Source: Vallitalea guaymasensis (GTDB lineage: Bacteria > Bacillota > Clostridia > Lachnospirales > Vallitaleaceae). Taken from it: a stretch of DNA of 64,000 nt. This document shows positions 15,316-24,883 of the stretch, one piece after another. The notes beneath the pieces were generated by a model, which worked only from the letters and a program-made list of their open reading frames with translations, made no database searches and was not told where the DNA came from. The stretch is from assembly GCF_018141425.1 (NCBI RefSeq), contig NZ_CP058561.1:4154001-4218000 (forward strand), in the 5' to 3' direction. How positions within the stretch are numbered: the first letter of the stretch is position 1; every line of letters starts with the position of its first letter. The translations under genes were made by a program, and so were the position numbers.

Positions 15316-17697
15316 ATGGGGAAATACTTGAAAAAAATAATTGATGCTATGTTATTTGAGTTTACTAAGATACTCATGGTCTATAGCATAACAATGACTA
15401 TAACAGGTTTAATGTGGTATGAGATTTCTTATGTCAAGTTATTTGCAATAATAATTATTACATATACAGCCTTATCGTTGGTTACACATAACATAAAGTT
15501 TCTGTTGGTGAGTATTGTAAGTATGTCGTCTCTAATGATAATTGGCTATGTTATATTGGTTTTGTCTAACAATCTATTGGATTTTATATCAAAAATAAAT
15601 ATATATATAGAATTATATAATGATGCAATAGTAAAGGGTTCATTACTAGAAGTGAAGGACCAGATTATACCTATAACCATAATTGCTTTTATTATCTGCT
15701 TAATTGTAATATTGATATCAAAATGCAGATATTATTTTATAGGTTTATTTGTTACAGGATTAGCAGCATTCTTAACAGCTTCATTTGTGAGAGGATATTA
15801 TAATGTTACAGGTTTCTATATTTTTATAGTGGCTTTAATCACTAATTATTTCTATTATTTTTACACCAAGAATATAAAGAACAAAGATAAACAAGGTTTT
15901 TATCTTCTAGCAGTGAATTCAATATTATTCTCTATAATTCTTGTTTTCCTAGCTGGAAACTTGTATAGAATAAAACCTCAGCCATTGATATTTTTATATG
16001 ATATTGGAACGGCTGTAGAAAAATATATTGACAACATAAAAGAAAAGAATGCTAGAAAAAAAGAATCAGATGAATCAGGCGGACAAAATGGTGATAATGA
16101 ATTTAATAGAGAAGAGAAAGATGAAGAGGCAGTTGAATATGAAAGTGCAGACATATTGAAACCTAAGGTAGAAACTACCAGCAAGTCTTTATTATATGTT
16201 TATACAGACCATCCAATATATCTTAGAGGAAGTGTTTGCAACATATTCAATGGAAAACAGTGGGATTATTATGTGAACTATAATTTTGAGATTAATGATA
16301 TGGAGGAACATATTTTTGGATTGAAATATCTAACCAGATATATTAGGGATGATACTGTTTATAAGGAGTACAGAGATGTTGCCAATAGTTTTTTTGATGA
16401 AGAAAAGGTCGGTATAATATATAAAAATATTGCTACGAATATACTTTTTACACCAACCAACTTCATATCTATATATGATAGTAATGGTAATAATTCAAAT
16501 GATGTTTTCAGATACGATGCAAGTGAAATTGCTAGATACAATAAGGTTCTTGGAAAAGATTTTACCTGTTCCATAAATTATCTAAAACCTAAATATAACT
16601 TGGAAATGTTTCAGAACATGTTAAGGAGAAGTAAAGAAGGATTATATGATAGTTTCGGTAATTCCAGCCATAAGGAAGATTTAATCTATAAAGCTAGAAA
16701 GATAAGACAAGAATATATGCAGATTCCAGATGGTACAACAGATAGAACAATAGAATTAGCTGATAATATAACAAAGGGTTATAATAATGATTATGATAAA
16801 GCTAAAGCAATTGAGATTTACCTAAAATCAAATATTGATTATTCATATTCTACTGACCTGCCTGATGATGGAGAAGATATTATTGATAATTTCTTATTCG
16901 AAACAAAAGAAGGTTTCTGTACATACAGTGCAACATCAATGGTTATTATGCTTAGAAGTGTGGGTATTCCTGCCAGGTATGTAAAGGGATTCGTAATCAG
17001 AGAAAAAGAAAAGGAAGATGCTGATAATATAGTATTGCAGAATAATAATAAAAAACAAGAGGAATCCAAAAATAATAAACGAACTGTTACGGGATATAAT
17101 GCCCATGCTTGGGTTGAAGCTTATTTGGAAGGGTATGGCTGGTTGCCTTTTGAGCCTACAAGTGGTTTTAATTTTGTTCAGGAGACTAAAAAGATTGACT
17201 ACCTTAAGAAGCCACAGACAGATATTGAAGATACAAAGATAGATGATTTGACTAATAAAAATGTAAAAGAGAAAAAAATTCCAACCAGTTATATAATAAT
17301 TTTCTTGATAACATTGAAGTTGGTAATAAGCGTTTTATTGATTACATCAAGACTTAGAAAGCATAAGCGGTTTTATGAAATCAGTACTACACCTAACAAG
17401 ATAATAAAACTGTTTACAAAAATACTCATGTTGATGGAGCTTGTGGGATATAAGACATATTCTAATCAAACTATTAGAGAATACGCTAAAAGTATCAACG
17501 GACAACTTGATGTAGAAGGATATAATCTAATGGAGTTAACCAAGATCTACGAAATTGCTTGTTATAGCAATGAAGTAATTGAGGATGATAAATTAGAGTT
17601 GTTTGAAGGGTATTATGAAGTCATAAAAAATATTGCCAAGAAAAAATCTAATATTATTGTAGTCGGATTAAAATTATTCATCTATAATATGAAATAA
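15316..17697 (+). CDS. Membrane transglutaminase-like protein (TgpA-type)
   Basis: 793 aa. About six N-terminal membrane helices to residue ~230, an acidic linker, then an extracellular transglutaminase-like core. The catalytic Cys is in EGFCTYSATSMVIMLRSVGIPARYV (~533), the His in NAHAWVEAYL (~596), and the third site in WLPFEPTSGF (~613). A further membrane helix (~655-675) and a cytosolic DUF4129-like tail follow. The active-site set looks intact. Between Cys and His is an unusual Lys/Asn/Glu-rich insert of about 25 residues. Third gene of the MoxR-DUF58 operon, 13 bp after DUF58. Confidence 0.88.
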   Translation: MGKYLKKIIDAMLFEFTKILMVYSITMTITGLMWYEISYVKLFAIIIITYTALSLVTHNIKFLLVSIVSMSSLMIIGYVILVLSNNLLDFISKINIYIELYNDAIVKGSLLEVKDQIIPITIIAFIICLIVILISKCRYYFIGLFVTGLAAFLTASFVRGYYNVTGFYIFIVALITNYFYYFYTKNIKNKDKQGFYLLAVNSILFSIILVFLAGNLYRIKPQPLIFLYDIGTAVEKYIDNIKEKNARKKESDESGGQNGDNEFNREEKDEEAVEYESADILKPKVETTSKSLLYVYTDHPIYLRGSVCNIFNGKQWDYYVNYNFEINDMEEHIFGLKYLTRYIRDDTVYKEYRDVANSFFDEEKVGIIYKNIATNILFTPTNFISIYDSNGNNSNDVFRYDASEIARYNKVLGKDFTCSINYLKPKYNLEMFQNMLRRSKEGLYDSFGNSSHKEDLIYKARKIRQEYMQIPDGTTDRTIELADNITKGYNNDYDKAKAIEIYLKSNIDYSYSTDLPDDGEDIIDNFLFETKEGFCTYSATSMVIMLRSVGIPARYVKGFVIREKEKEDADNIVLQNNNKKQEESKNNKRTVTGYNAHAWVEAYLEGYGWLPFEPTSGFNFVQETKKIDYLKKPQTDIEDTKIDDLTNKNVKEKKIPTSYIIIFLITLKLVISVLLITSRLRKHKRFYEISTTPNKIIKLFTKILMLMELVGYKTYSNQTIREYAKSINGQLDVEGYNLMELTKIYEIACYSNEVIEDDKLELFEGYYEVIKNIAKKKSNIIVVGLKLFIYNMK

Positions 17698-17706
17698 AGC
17701 TATTAT

Positions 17707-17740
17707 AAAAACCTTTGGAAAATATTCCTTAGGTTTTTTT
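17707..17740 (+). terminator. Intrinsic terminator of the MoxR operon
   Basis: AAAAACCT (17707-17714) pairs with AGGTTTTT (17731-17738), inner GGAA/TTCC pairs, followed by T-run. Confidence 0.8.
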
Positions 17741-17743
17741 GCA

Positions 17744-17761
17744 ACCAAATTAGTATTTGGT
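17744..17761. promoter_or_regulatory. Palindrome upstream of the ECF sigma operon
   Basis: ACCAAAT-TAGT-ATTTGGT is a perfect inverted repeat about 80 bp before the sigma-factor gene; candidate operator. Confidence 0.35.
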
Positions 17762-17843
17762 GCATCTATATATTGTAAAGTAATATAGAATCTATATTTT
17801 CCTATAAATGATGTGTTAAATAATAGGTGTTAAGGGAGAAAAA

Positions 17844-18380
17844 ATGGTAACGACTAGTGATGAAACACAAATGTTTGAATTAAATAATGAAGAATACTTA
17901 AAAAATATAATGAGCAGGTATGGAACTCAGCTTAAAAGATATGCCTACATGATGGTTAAGGACGAACATTTGGCAGAAGATGTGGTGCAAAAGACTTTCA
18001 TTAACTTTTACTATAGCCTAAACAATTATCGGCGTGACAGTAGTGAGAAAAATTATTTGTACACTATACTAACCAATGAGTGCAGACAGATTAAGAGGAA
18101 AAATTGGTTTCGTAGAGAAAACAGGAATAATTATGAAGATGTAAAGAATGAGTTTCAGTACAATGAAGAGGATAGTCTTGACAAAATAGCAGTTGCTGAT
18201 TGTCTGGCTAAGATAAAACCAAAATATAGAGAAATAATCATACTCTACTATTATCAGAAGTTCTCTGTTGCTGATATATCAGAAATATTGAATCTAACTA
18301 ACAGTGCTGTCAAAAGTAGGTTGAAATATGCAAGGGATAGTATTAAAAAATATCTAGAGGAGGTGTTTGTAGATGAATGA
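17844..18380 (+). CDS. ECF-type RNA polymerase sigma factor
   Basis: 178 aa. Sigma-70 region 2 (RYGTQLKRYAYMMVKDEHLAEDVVQKTFINFY, positions ~27-58) and region 4 (LAKIKPKYREIIILYYYQKFSVADISEILNLTNSAVKSRLKYARDSIKK, ~117-165) with the small linker of group-4 factors. It directs polymerase to a stress- or envelope-related regulon. GGGAG lies upstream of the ATG. It overlaps the next gene by 8 bp, and that gene encodes a small single-span protein likely to be its anti-sigma factor. Confidence 0.92.
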   Translation: MVTTSDETQMFELNNEEYLKNIMSRYGTQLKRYAYMMVKDEHLAEDVVQKTFINFYYSLNNYRRDSSEKNYLYTILTNECRQIKRKNWFRRENRNNYEDVKNEFQYNEEDSLDKIAVADCLAKIKPKYREIIILYYYQKFSVADISEILNLTNSAVKSRLKYARDSIKKYLEEVFVDE

Positions 18381-18672
18381 TGATAAGATAACTAGAATGG
18401 TTGGAAAAAATTTGGATAGAGAGCTGAAGAATATAGTTTTTAGTGATAAATCACAAGATGCAGTCCTTAGGGAACTTAAGAATAACAGTAATCAAAGTAT
18501 ACTGAATAGATTTCTTGATTACAAGCTAAGGATACCAGTTAACAAATTGATTGTAGGGGTTAGTGTTACAGCTTTTGCAGTAGTATTTTTATCTTATCAG
18601 GCATTTAGATTAACACCTGATAACATAAGAGACAGTCAAATTCAATATATAGAGATATCAAGTGTAAGATGA
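18373..18672 (+). CDS. Small single-span membrane protein, putative anti-sigma factor
   Basis: 99 aa. A charged cytosolic N-terminal part (~1-55), one membrane helix (LIVGVSVTAFAVVFLSYQAF, ~57-76) and a 20-residue outer tail. The architecture and the 8-bp overlap with the ECF sigma gene suggest that it tethers that sigma factor. No recognised zinc anti-sigma motif (HxxxCxxC) is present, so the assignment rests on context. RBS GGAGG inside the end of the sigma gene. Confidence 0.6.
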   Translation: MNDDKITRMVGKNLDRELKNIVFSDKSQDAVLRELKNNSNQSILNRFLDYKLRIPVNKLIVGVSVTAFAVVFLSYQAFRLTPDNIRDSQIQYIEISSVR

Positions 18673-18704
18673 ATTATTTTATTAATTGATGGGAGTAATA
18701 GCTT

Positions 18705-20987
18705 ATGAAGTATATAACGATAAAGGTGAAACATATTATTATATTTATTTGTGTGTTGATTATAGTGTATATTGGTATTAATTTCAATTCTCCAGGTATG
18801 TATTATTTATTGGGGAACATGAGTAAGGGAGATAATAGTAATGCTTATTACAATAGATTGGTGAATGAGCATCCAGAAGACAAAAACAGTGTTTTAGGGC
18901 AGATTAAGATTCTTGAAAACATATTATTCAGTAACGATAACAATAAAATTTTTAATAAGATGATAGTTACTGTACAAGATGGATTCAGCACCGTAAATGG
19001 TGATACTAGAGTTGTTGGTGAGGAGAGTATTATAGATATAAATGATACGTATAGTACATTATTGGAATATCATAGAGACAATGATTATTTTGATAACTAT
19101 ACATTGTATACTGCTTTAGTTAATTGGTATGCTGGATACAATGAAAATGCTTTAGGTTTGCTTGAGAAAAATGTGTTCAATAATAAAGAATATGAAAATT
19201 TACGAAATATGTATCTATCATTAATGAACATTGAATTAGGTAATTTTGATGAAGCTGTAAATTTAATGGAAAAACATTATGATGAGGAATATGAATTCTA
19301 TTGGGATACAGTAGCTTATTATTATAGCCTGTTAAGCGGTAAGAAGGATTTTAGTAAAAAAGATTTTAGCGATCATATATTTGCTGAAGATAAAAAGGTT
19401 AGAATTATTGACTACCTCAATGAAGATATTTCATCAGTGCAAATGGAAAAAAATAAAAAGGCAGATAATACTATACAAGGGGTATTGCTAAGTGATGGTA
19501 AGCCAGTAGAGAATATGTTGGTGTTTTTAACATCAATGGATGGAGTAAGCAGTCAGATGGGATTCGTATTTAGAAATAACTTGATTGCTGTAACAGATGA
19601 AAATGGGCAGTATAGTTTTGATAATGTACCAAATGGTGATTATAGTCTGGGGCTATGTGTTCCATGGAATAGAATAAAGGGTCATAATATAGAATTTGAT
19701 AAGGGCTATAGAAAGATTGAGATGGAAGGTAACAGTTCATATACAAGAAATATAAATCTATTTTCACCTATAAAAGTAAGTATTAAAAAGATTGAGAGTA
19801 ATAGATATCAGTTCCAAGTAAGTCATGATTATTTGGATTTTGACTATTATAAAGTAGGATTATCACTTATAAATGGTGATGAAGACGGTTTTTATAATGT
19901 TAACTATCATTCAAACACAAAATTCAGAGGAAATACTATAAACTTTGATGTAGATAAAGAAAGGGAGAGTTATTTTAATACAGGCTATAGATCTTCTAAT
20001 GGTATTATTTATGTTGAGTCATTACTAGATGCTCTACATCATTCAGGAAAGTATTATTTGAAAATTACTGGGGGATATGATGACCGAGATTGTTGGATTG
20101 ACAATTATGGTTCTTATTCTAATACGCCTATTACTACTATTGATATCCAGGGTGAAGAGTGGACAGAAGGAGATAAATTACTTATCGACCAAAAATTTGG
20201 AGAAGCTGTTTTACAATACGAGAAAGAATTGAAAGAAAATCCTGATGATCTGCATATTCGTAGAACTTTAGCTAAGATGTATATGAGGGAATGGGATGAT
20301 AACGATGATGAATCAAATATTGATTATAAGAAAGCATTAGAACATTTGCGGATTATTAATGAATCGATGCCTACACCAGAAATAAAAGAAGCTATTGGGA
20401 ATTGTTACTATAATCTAAAAGATTATGAAACTGCCATAGAGTACTATGATAAAGATGTTGATATCCAGCAATACTATATAGCTAAGAGTTATTATTATCT
20501 TAATGAGTATAATAAGGCTATAGAAAATTATAGCGGATTGATTGGAAGCTATTTAAATGATACTGTCATAGAAAAAATGATAAGAATATATTTGCTTCAA
20601 GATGACATGGAAGGTTTAAAAAGTGTTATAACTAAGTATACCAATAAGTATAATAATGCCGATTATGAACCAGTGACAAATAAATATATCAATATGGATA
20701 GGTCAGATTTCAAAGAGTTCTATGGATTCATTAACGATGGTAATATTGATGAAGCAAAAAGTTTTCTGAGTAATAAAGATAGTGATCTAGCCAGATTCTA
20801 TCAATTACTATTTATCTTACTTGAAGATACTAATGGTGAAAGCAGAGCCAATAAATTCATGGATGTATACAAAGATATTAACGATGATATATTAAAGGAT
20901 TACGCAAAAAATCTAGGATATGACGAAATTAAAGACTATGATACCTATAATCATGATAATAACAATGATGAAGCAATACAGGATTAG
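18705..20987 (+). CDS. Membrane-anchored TPR protein with a carboxypeptidase-regulatory-like beta domain
   Basis: 760 aa. N-terminal membrane anchor (~8-25), then TPR-like helices up to ~235 (DNYTLYTALVNWYAGYNENA, NLMEKHYDEEYEFYWDTVAY). A CarboxypepD_reg/CNA-B-like beta sandwich follows (GVLLSDGKPVENMLVFLTS...AVTDENGQYSFDNVPNGDYSL, ~260-320), then another beta region, and a C-terminal TPR array (~495-640, DLHIRRTLAKMY, IKEAIGNCYYNLKDYETAIE, QYYIAKSYYYLNEYNKAIEN). The TPRs would face outside or sit at the membrane surface. Third gene of the ECF operon, hence a likely target or sensor of that system. Function unknown. Confidence 0.7.
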   Translation: MKYITIKVKHIIIFICVLIIVYIGINFNSPGMYYLLGNMSKGDNSNAYYNRLVNEHPEDKNSVLGQIKILENILFSNDNNKIFNKMIVTVQDGFSTVNGDTRVVGEESIIDINDTYSTLLEYHRDNDYFDNYTLYTALVNWYAGYNENALGLLEKNVFNNKEYENLRNMYLSLMNIELGNFDEAVNLMEKHYDEEYEFYWDTVAYYYSLLSGKKDFSKKDFSDHIFAEDKKVRIIDYLNEDISSVQMEKNKKADNTIQGVLLSDGKPVENMLVFLTSMDGVSSQMGFVFRNNLIAVTDENGQYSFDNVPNGDYSLGLCVPWNRIKGHNIEFDKGYRKIEMEGNSSYTRNINLFSPIKVSIKKIESNRYQFQVSHDYLDFDYYKVGLSLINGDEDGFYNVNYHSNTKFRGNTINFDVDKERESYFNTGYRSSNGIIYVESLLDALHHSGKYYLKITGGYDDRDCWIDNYGSYSNTPITTIDIQGEEWTEGDKLLIDQKFGEAVLQYEKELKENPDDLHIRRTLAKMYMREWDDNDDESNIDYKKALEHLRIINESMPTPEIKEAIGNCYYNLKDYETAIEYYDKDVDIQQYYIAKSYYYLNEYNKAIENYSGLIGSYLNDTVIEKMIRIYLLQDDMEGLKSVITKYTNKYNNADYEPVTNKYINMDRSDFKEFYGFINDGNIDEAKSFLSNKDSDLARFYQLLFILLEDTNGESRANKFMDVYKDINDDILKDYAKNLGYDEIKDYDTYNHDNNNDEAIQD

Positions 20988-21000
20988 ATCATACAGATAA

Positions 21001-21672
21001 CTAGAATAAGCAATCTTCAAGCATTTGGAGGTTGTTTATTTTTATAGTATTCTTATGATAATCAATGATGCCTTTATCTTTCATAAGAGCGAGTTCTCTA
21101 GATAGAGATGGTCTTGTAACGCCTAAGGTTTCAGCCATTTCTTTTCTTGAGATATTTAGTTCTATATATAGGTTCTGTTGTTTTTTATATTCTGAGAGTA
21201 GGAAATCAGCTATCTTCTGACGCATGTTTTCATAGGAAAGATTCCTAAGTTTTTTATTAAGGGTAAGTATTTTACTGGATAGTACATTGAGCAGATTATT
21301 CATTATTATTGATTGATGTTCCATAAGGTCAATAATCTGTTTTTTAGAGATATAAAGTACCTCCAATGAGTTGCAGGCAACTAAGGTTGAAGGATAATGT
21401 TTCATGTTAGAAAAAAGGATAACTTCTCCAAATATATCACTAGGATTCAATCTTGTTACAGTAATAGATTTTCCTAGAGGGTATATTTTCCTAATTTCAA
21501 TATTGCCTTCAAGGACAATCCCTATCTTATGGCATTCTTCTCCTTCAGTACTGATTATCTGTTCTTTTGAATAATTTATTACATCATAATCTATAGTTGA
21601 CAAGATAGATTCAATATCTTCTGTGCTCATATTTTTGAATAAGGAGCATTGCTGTAATATATTAATTAGCAT
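21001..21672 (-). CDS. Crp/Fnr-family transcriptional regulator (possibly HcpR-like)
   Basis: 223 aa. Cyclic-nucleotide-binding-type beta roll (~10-120: GEECHKIGIVLEGNIEIRK, SDIFGEVILFSN), dimer helix, then a winged HTH (LNISRKEMAETLGVTRPSLSRELALMKDKGIIDY, ~173-206). No Cys cluster for iron-sulfur sensing, so it is not a classical FNR. In Clostridia a member of this family, HcpR, controls hcp in response to nitrosative stress through GTAAC-N4-GTTAC sites; such a site occurs at 54228-54241 here. Whether this protein is that regulator is inference. Its stop lies 13 bp from that of the convergent TPR gene, with no terminator between. Confidence 0.85.
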   Translation of the reverse strand: MLINILQQCSLFKNMSTEDIESILSTIDYDVINYSKEQIISTEGEECHKIGIVLEGNIEIRKIYPLGKSITVTRLNPSDIFGEVILFSNMKHYPSTLVACNSLEVLYISKKQIIDLMEHQSIIMNNLLNVLSSKILTLNKKLRNLSYENMRQKIADFLLSEYKKQQNLYIELNISRKEMAETLGVTRPSLSRELALMKDKGIIDYHKNTIKINNLQMLEDCLF

Positions 21673-21834
21673 AATGAATACCTCTTTTTTAATAATATTT
21701 TTTCTAACAGTAATAAAAGTCTTTTTTATAGTTTAATTTATAGAGTTAATAATTTCAAGTCTATAAATAATAAAAGTATTCATTATACTAATACGAATTT
21801 TAATACCAATCTGATTTCATTTATTCATCACAAA

Positions 21835-22581
21835 CTATTTAACCCAATAATAACTGCAATCATTACACCTATCTAGATAACCATACTCAATGAGATATCT
21901 TCTAACAATAGCATAATCATCATATATTCTTTTTAAGATTCTATTTATCTCTTTTTCCGTATATCTATAGTTAGGTTTGAAATTCTCTGCAATATGTCTT
22001 AGAACAATTATTTTCCTTTTTTCTTTGGAAGGCAGATCCTTTAATTTACCTTCTGGTGTAAAATATCTTTTTACTATTTTTTCTCTTTCATCTTCTGTAA
22101 TTACATATCTGTCATCAATCATTGTAGCAGTTTTATGTGGCTCTATTATTTTATTATCATGAGTATTATTACTTGCCAATTCCATCAAAATTGTAAATAT
22201 CTTTGCTTGTTTTTCTTTCTCTCGTAACTTGAATCTGTAGTTTCTAATGGTAGATTCAGATATATGCAGCTCTCTTGATATTTCTTTATCATTCATATTT
22301 TTGTGAAAACATTCAAGGACTTCTTTTTGATTATCAGTCAACCCAGTATACTTTTTATTTAGGCTAATCAAAAAATTGAAGGTTCCACCATGTACTTCAT
22401 CAATGTGATACTGCATTCTCTTTTCAGATGTAATTAGTTGATTATTATAATTATGGATTATACCATTTTCTAATTTATCTCCACATATAAGACAAATATA
22501 ATTACCGTCATTGTCATCATATAAATAACCTTTTTTTAAATCATCAATACTTGCATTCCAAAATAAATCATTATTCATCAT
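21835..22581 (-). CDS. DUF2087 regulator with LuxR-type HTH and a zinc-ribbon-like N-terminus
   Basis: 248 aa. N-terminal CLICGDKL segment with a later H..EVHGG that could bind zinc; central HTH (LTDNQKEVLECFHKNMNDKEISRELHISESTIRNYRFKL, ~82-120) of the LuxR/GerE type; C-terminal DUF2087 (YTEKEINRILKRIYDDYAIVRRYLIEYGYLDR, ~207-238), a domain common in Firmicute regulators. The start is taken 6 bp after GAGGTG; a further ATG lies 21 bp upstream. Divergent from sigI. A likely cytosolic DNA-binding protein; targets unknown. Confidence 0.8.
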   Translation of the reverse strand: MMNNDLFWNASIDDLKKGYLYDDNDGNYICLICGDKLENGIIHNYNNQLITSEKRMQYHIDEVHGGTFNFLISLNKKYTGLTDNQKEVLECFHKNMNDKEISRELHISESTIRNYRFKLREKEKQAKIFTILMELASNNTHDNKIIEPHKTATMIDDRYVITEDEREKIVKRYFTPEGKLKDLPSKEKRKIIVLRHIAENFKPNYRYTEKEINRILKRIYDDYAIVRRYLIEYGYLDRCNDCSYYWVK

Positions 22582-22762
22582 CTTTAACACCTCATATATC
22601 ATTTGAGTTCATAATAACACATTAACATGATTAATGCAAACAATAATTGTTTTGGTTTATAAAAATACAAACAATAACAAATAAGGTTTGGATACTATGG
22701 GATGGAATTTACAAGAATTAAGATGAGTGAATATCATAATTTAACGATATGCATCCACTATA

Positions 22763-22775
22763 GGTAAAAATTACC
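22763..22775. promoter_or_regulatory. Perfect palindrome GGTAA-AAA-TTACC between the DUF2087 gene and sigI
   Basis: 13-bp palindrome in the divergent intergenic region, about 50 bp before sigI and followed by a TATAAT at 22791-22796; candidate operator for either gene. Confidence 0.4.
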
Positions 22776-22825
22776 ATTTGTTTGAATCTATATAATCTTA
22801 TACTATAAGTAGGGAGGTGAAAAAG

Positions 22826-23515
22826 TTGGAAAAGAACAAGTCGCTAGATGAGATGGTCTTAGTAGCGAAGGATGATATACACATAAGAAACACTCTTATA
22901 GAGCAGTATAAGCCTTTTATAGCATCAATAATCCAAAATAAAACTGGTAGATATATTGAATATGGTATTGATGAAGAGCTATCTATAGGTTTAATTGCAT
23001 TCAATGAAGCTATTGATAAATATGAAAAAGATAAGGGGAGTTTTTTGACTTTCTCAAAAATAGTTATAAGTAGAAGGCTTATTGATTATCAAAGAAAGAA
23101 TTCTAATCATGGTAATAATGTTATACTTTATAATGATGATGTTGCTAAGGATATAGATTTAGTTGATAGGAAAAGTCTTGATATATATAGAATCAAAAAC
23201 GAAAATGAGTTAAGACAATTGGAGATAATAGAATTCAAAAAAGAGTTATTGACGTGGGGACTTGACTTTACCAAACTTGTTGAGCATTCTCCCAAACATA
23301 AAAGAACTAGAAGATTATATAAAAAAATAGCCACTCTGATTGTATCAGATTGTGAATTGATGAATTATATACATAATAATAAAAGATTACCTGTTCAGAA
23401 AATAACAGAAAAAATGAAAATACACCGAAAAAAAATAGAACGAGGACGAATATATATTATAGCACTAATAATTATTAAAATGGGAGATTATGAATATTTA
23501 AAAGAATATCTGTAG
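22826..23515 (+). CDS. sigI: RNA polymerase sigma factor SigI
   Basis: 229 aa. Sigma-I type factor: LDEMVLVAKDDIHIRNTLIEQYKPFIASII, EYGIDEELSIGLIAFNEAIDKYEKDKGSFLTFSKIVISRRLIDYQRK (regions ~30-90, conserved region 2), and the SigI-specific C-terminal domain (VQKITEKMKIHRKKIERGRIYIIAL). TTG start 6 bp after GGGAGGTG; a GTG 9 bp earlier overlaps the ribosome site. Paired with the anti-sigma factor RsgI 11 bp downstream. In Bacillus it responds to heat and wall stress, in cellulolytic clostridia to polysaccharides. A SigI-type promoter lies before the SLH gene at 24884. Confidence 0.92.
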   Translation: MEKNKSLDEMVLVAKDDIHIRNTLIEQYKPFIASIIQNKTGRYIEYGIDEELSIGLIAFNEAIDKYEKDKGSFLTFSKIVISRRLIDYQRKNSNHGNNVILYNDDVAKDIDLVDRKSLDIYRIKNENELRQLEIIEFKKELLTWGLDFTKLVEHSPKHKRTRRLYKKIATLIVSDCELMNYIHNNKRLPVQKITEKMKIHRKKIERGRIYIIALIIIKMGDYEYLKEYL

Positions 23516-23526
23516 GAGGTGAATAT

Positions 23527-24783
23527 ATGCGTGCAGTAGTTATGGAGATATATAGTAATCATATAATAGTCTTAACAAAAGACGGTCAGTTCAAAAAAAT
23601 GAAAAAACCCAATCATTATATAGAAGTTGGAATGGAAATAAATATTGATAGTATGACAAATACGAATTACAGAAGAATAGCAGCTATTATTGCAATAGTA
23701 TTTCTTATTAGCGGATTTGGAGTTAGTGCCTATGCATATTATACACCTTATGGATATGTTAATGTTGATATTAACCCAAGTATTGAAATTGTATACAATA
23801 GATTTAATAGGATATTAAAGATTAATGGTGTCAATGAAGATGGAAAAAATGTTGTTGATAACATATCTGATTATAAAAATAAGAAGGTTGAAAAATTTTT
23901 AGGCGATATAATAGCTGAAAATGCATTGAATAATAGTGACCAAGTTAATGTCATTCTTACTTATGATAAGCTTGAGGAAGAAGCCATAGATAATTTAAAA
24001 CAATCTATTGAAGAAAATGATAAGGTGAATGTATATGCATTTGAAATTCCTAAAAACGAATATGAGAAAATAAAATGTGATAATCTATCACCTGGTAAAG
24101 CAGCTTTAATTGATAAAATCAAAACAAGTAATCCTTCTTATAAAGAAAAACTTGAGGAAAAGACAATAGAAGAGCTTGTTGAAATAGTTGATAAAAGAAA
24201 TAATAAATATAAGGAAAATAATAGTAATAAAGATAATAATAAGAAAAATAATAACGGTAATAAGAAAAATGATAATGGCAGTGATAATGGTAATAAAAAT
24301 AATATTAGTGGCAATAGCAATGGTAATAAAAACAATAATAATGGCAGTAGCAATGGTAATAAAAACAATAATGATGGCAGTAGTAATGGTAATAAAACCA
24401 TAAATAATGGTAGTGACAATGGTAATAAAAACAATGCTAATGGCAGTAGCAATAGTAACAAAAACAATGATAATAACATTGATGATAATAGTGATAGGAA
24501 CAATAATGGAAACAAAAATAATAATGGTAAAAAATTAAATAGTAATAATACTAAAGAAACCAGCTCAAAAAATATAATAGATCAAAAAGAAGAATCCAAA
24601 GTGGAAAATAAACAACAAAAACACATAAAAGAAGAATTAAGTAATGATAAAAAAACGCAAGATGATATTAAGGGTAATAAATATCAAGGGAAACATATAG
24701 GTCAATCCCATAATAATAAAAAAAATAATGACTCAATTAAAAGTAATGGAAATACAAATAATAAAAACAAAAATAAAAAATAA
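23527..24783 (+). CDS. rsgI: Anti-sigma-I factor RsgI with a disordered Asn-rich tail
   Basis: 418 aa. Cytosolic RsgI anti-sigma domain (1-~45, MRAVVMEIYSNHIIVLTKDG), one membrane helix (~51-70), the juxtamembrane beta domain YGYVNVDINPSIEIVYNRF (~76-94) and a helical part to ~220. In studied RsgI proteins the Asn-Pro bond in the NPS motif (here Asn83-Pro84) is self-cleaved, priming release of SigI. Residues ~225-418 are a low-complexity Asn/Gly/Ser/Lys tail with no carbohydrate-binding module. In Bacillus RsgI such a disordered outer region is needed to sense wall defects, so a wall-sensing rather than sugar-binding role is the better guess. Confidence 0.88.
   Translation: MRAVVMEIYSNHIIVLTKDGQFKKMKKPNHYIEVGMEINIDSMTNTNYRRIAAIIAIVFLISGFGVSAYAYYTPYGYVNVDINPSIEIVYNRFNRILKINGVNEDGKNVVDNISDYKNKKVEKFLGDIIAENALNNSDQVNVILTYDKLEEEAIDNLKQSIEENDKVNVYAFEIPKNEYEKIKCDNLSPGKAALIDKIKTSNPSYKEKLEEKTIEELVEIVDKRNNKYKENNSNKDNNKKNNNGNKKNDNGSDNGNKNNISGNSNGNKNNNNGSSNGNKNNNDGSSNGNKTINNGSDNGNKNNANGSSNSNKNNDNNIDDNSDRNNNGNKNNNGKKLNSNNTKETSSKNIIDQKEESKVENKQQKHIKEELSNDKKTQDDIKGNKYQGKHIGQSHNNKKNNDSIKSNGNTNNKNKNKK
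24210..24550 (+). repeat. Low-complexity coding repeat in rsgI (AAT/GGT/AAA-rich)
   Basis: Tandem, imperfect units encoding GNKNNNNGSSN-type peptides (units of about 33 bp). Base composition is dominated by AAT, AAA, GGT and AGT codons. Copy number is likely variable between strains. Confidence 0.75.
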
Positions 24784-24798
24784 ATAAAAAAAAATAAT

Positions 24799-24827
24799 AC
24801 CCCTAAAATGGTAAAAATGTGTACGAA
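24799..24827 (+). promoter_or_regulatory. SigI-type promoter of the SLH protein gene
   Basis: ACCCCTAAA at 24799-24807 and CGAA at 24824-24827, 16 bp apart, match the known SigI elements (-35 with a C-run followed by AAA, -10 CGAA). It lies 57 bp before the start codon and directly after rsgI. Confidence 0.7.
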
Positions 24828-24883
24828 TAGATATAATACCCAAATGAATAAATCAAATTAAACAAAAATAGGAGGTTATTATT

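Noticed and set aside
24138-24515. Long antisense frame of Leu-rich protein opposite rsgI
   Set aside because: It is a shadow of the low-complexity Asn codons; no ribosome site and no family resemblance.
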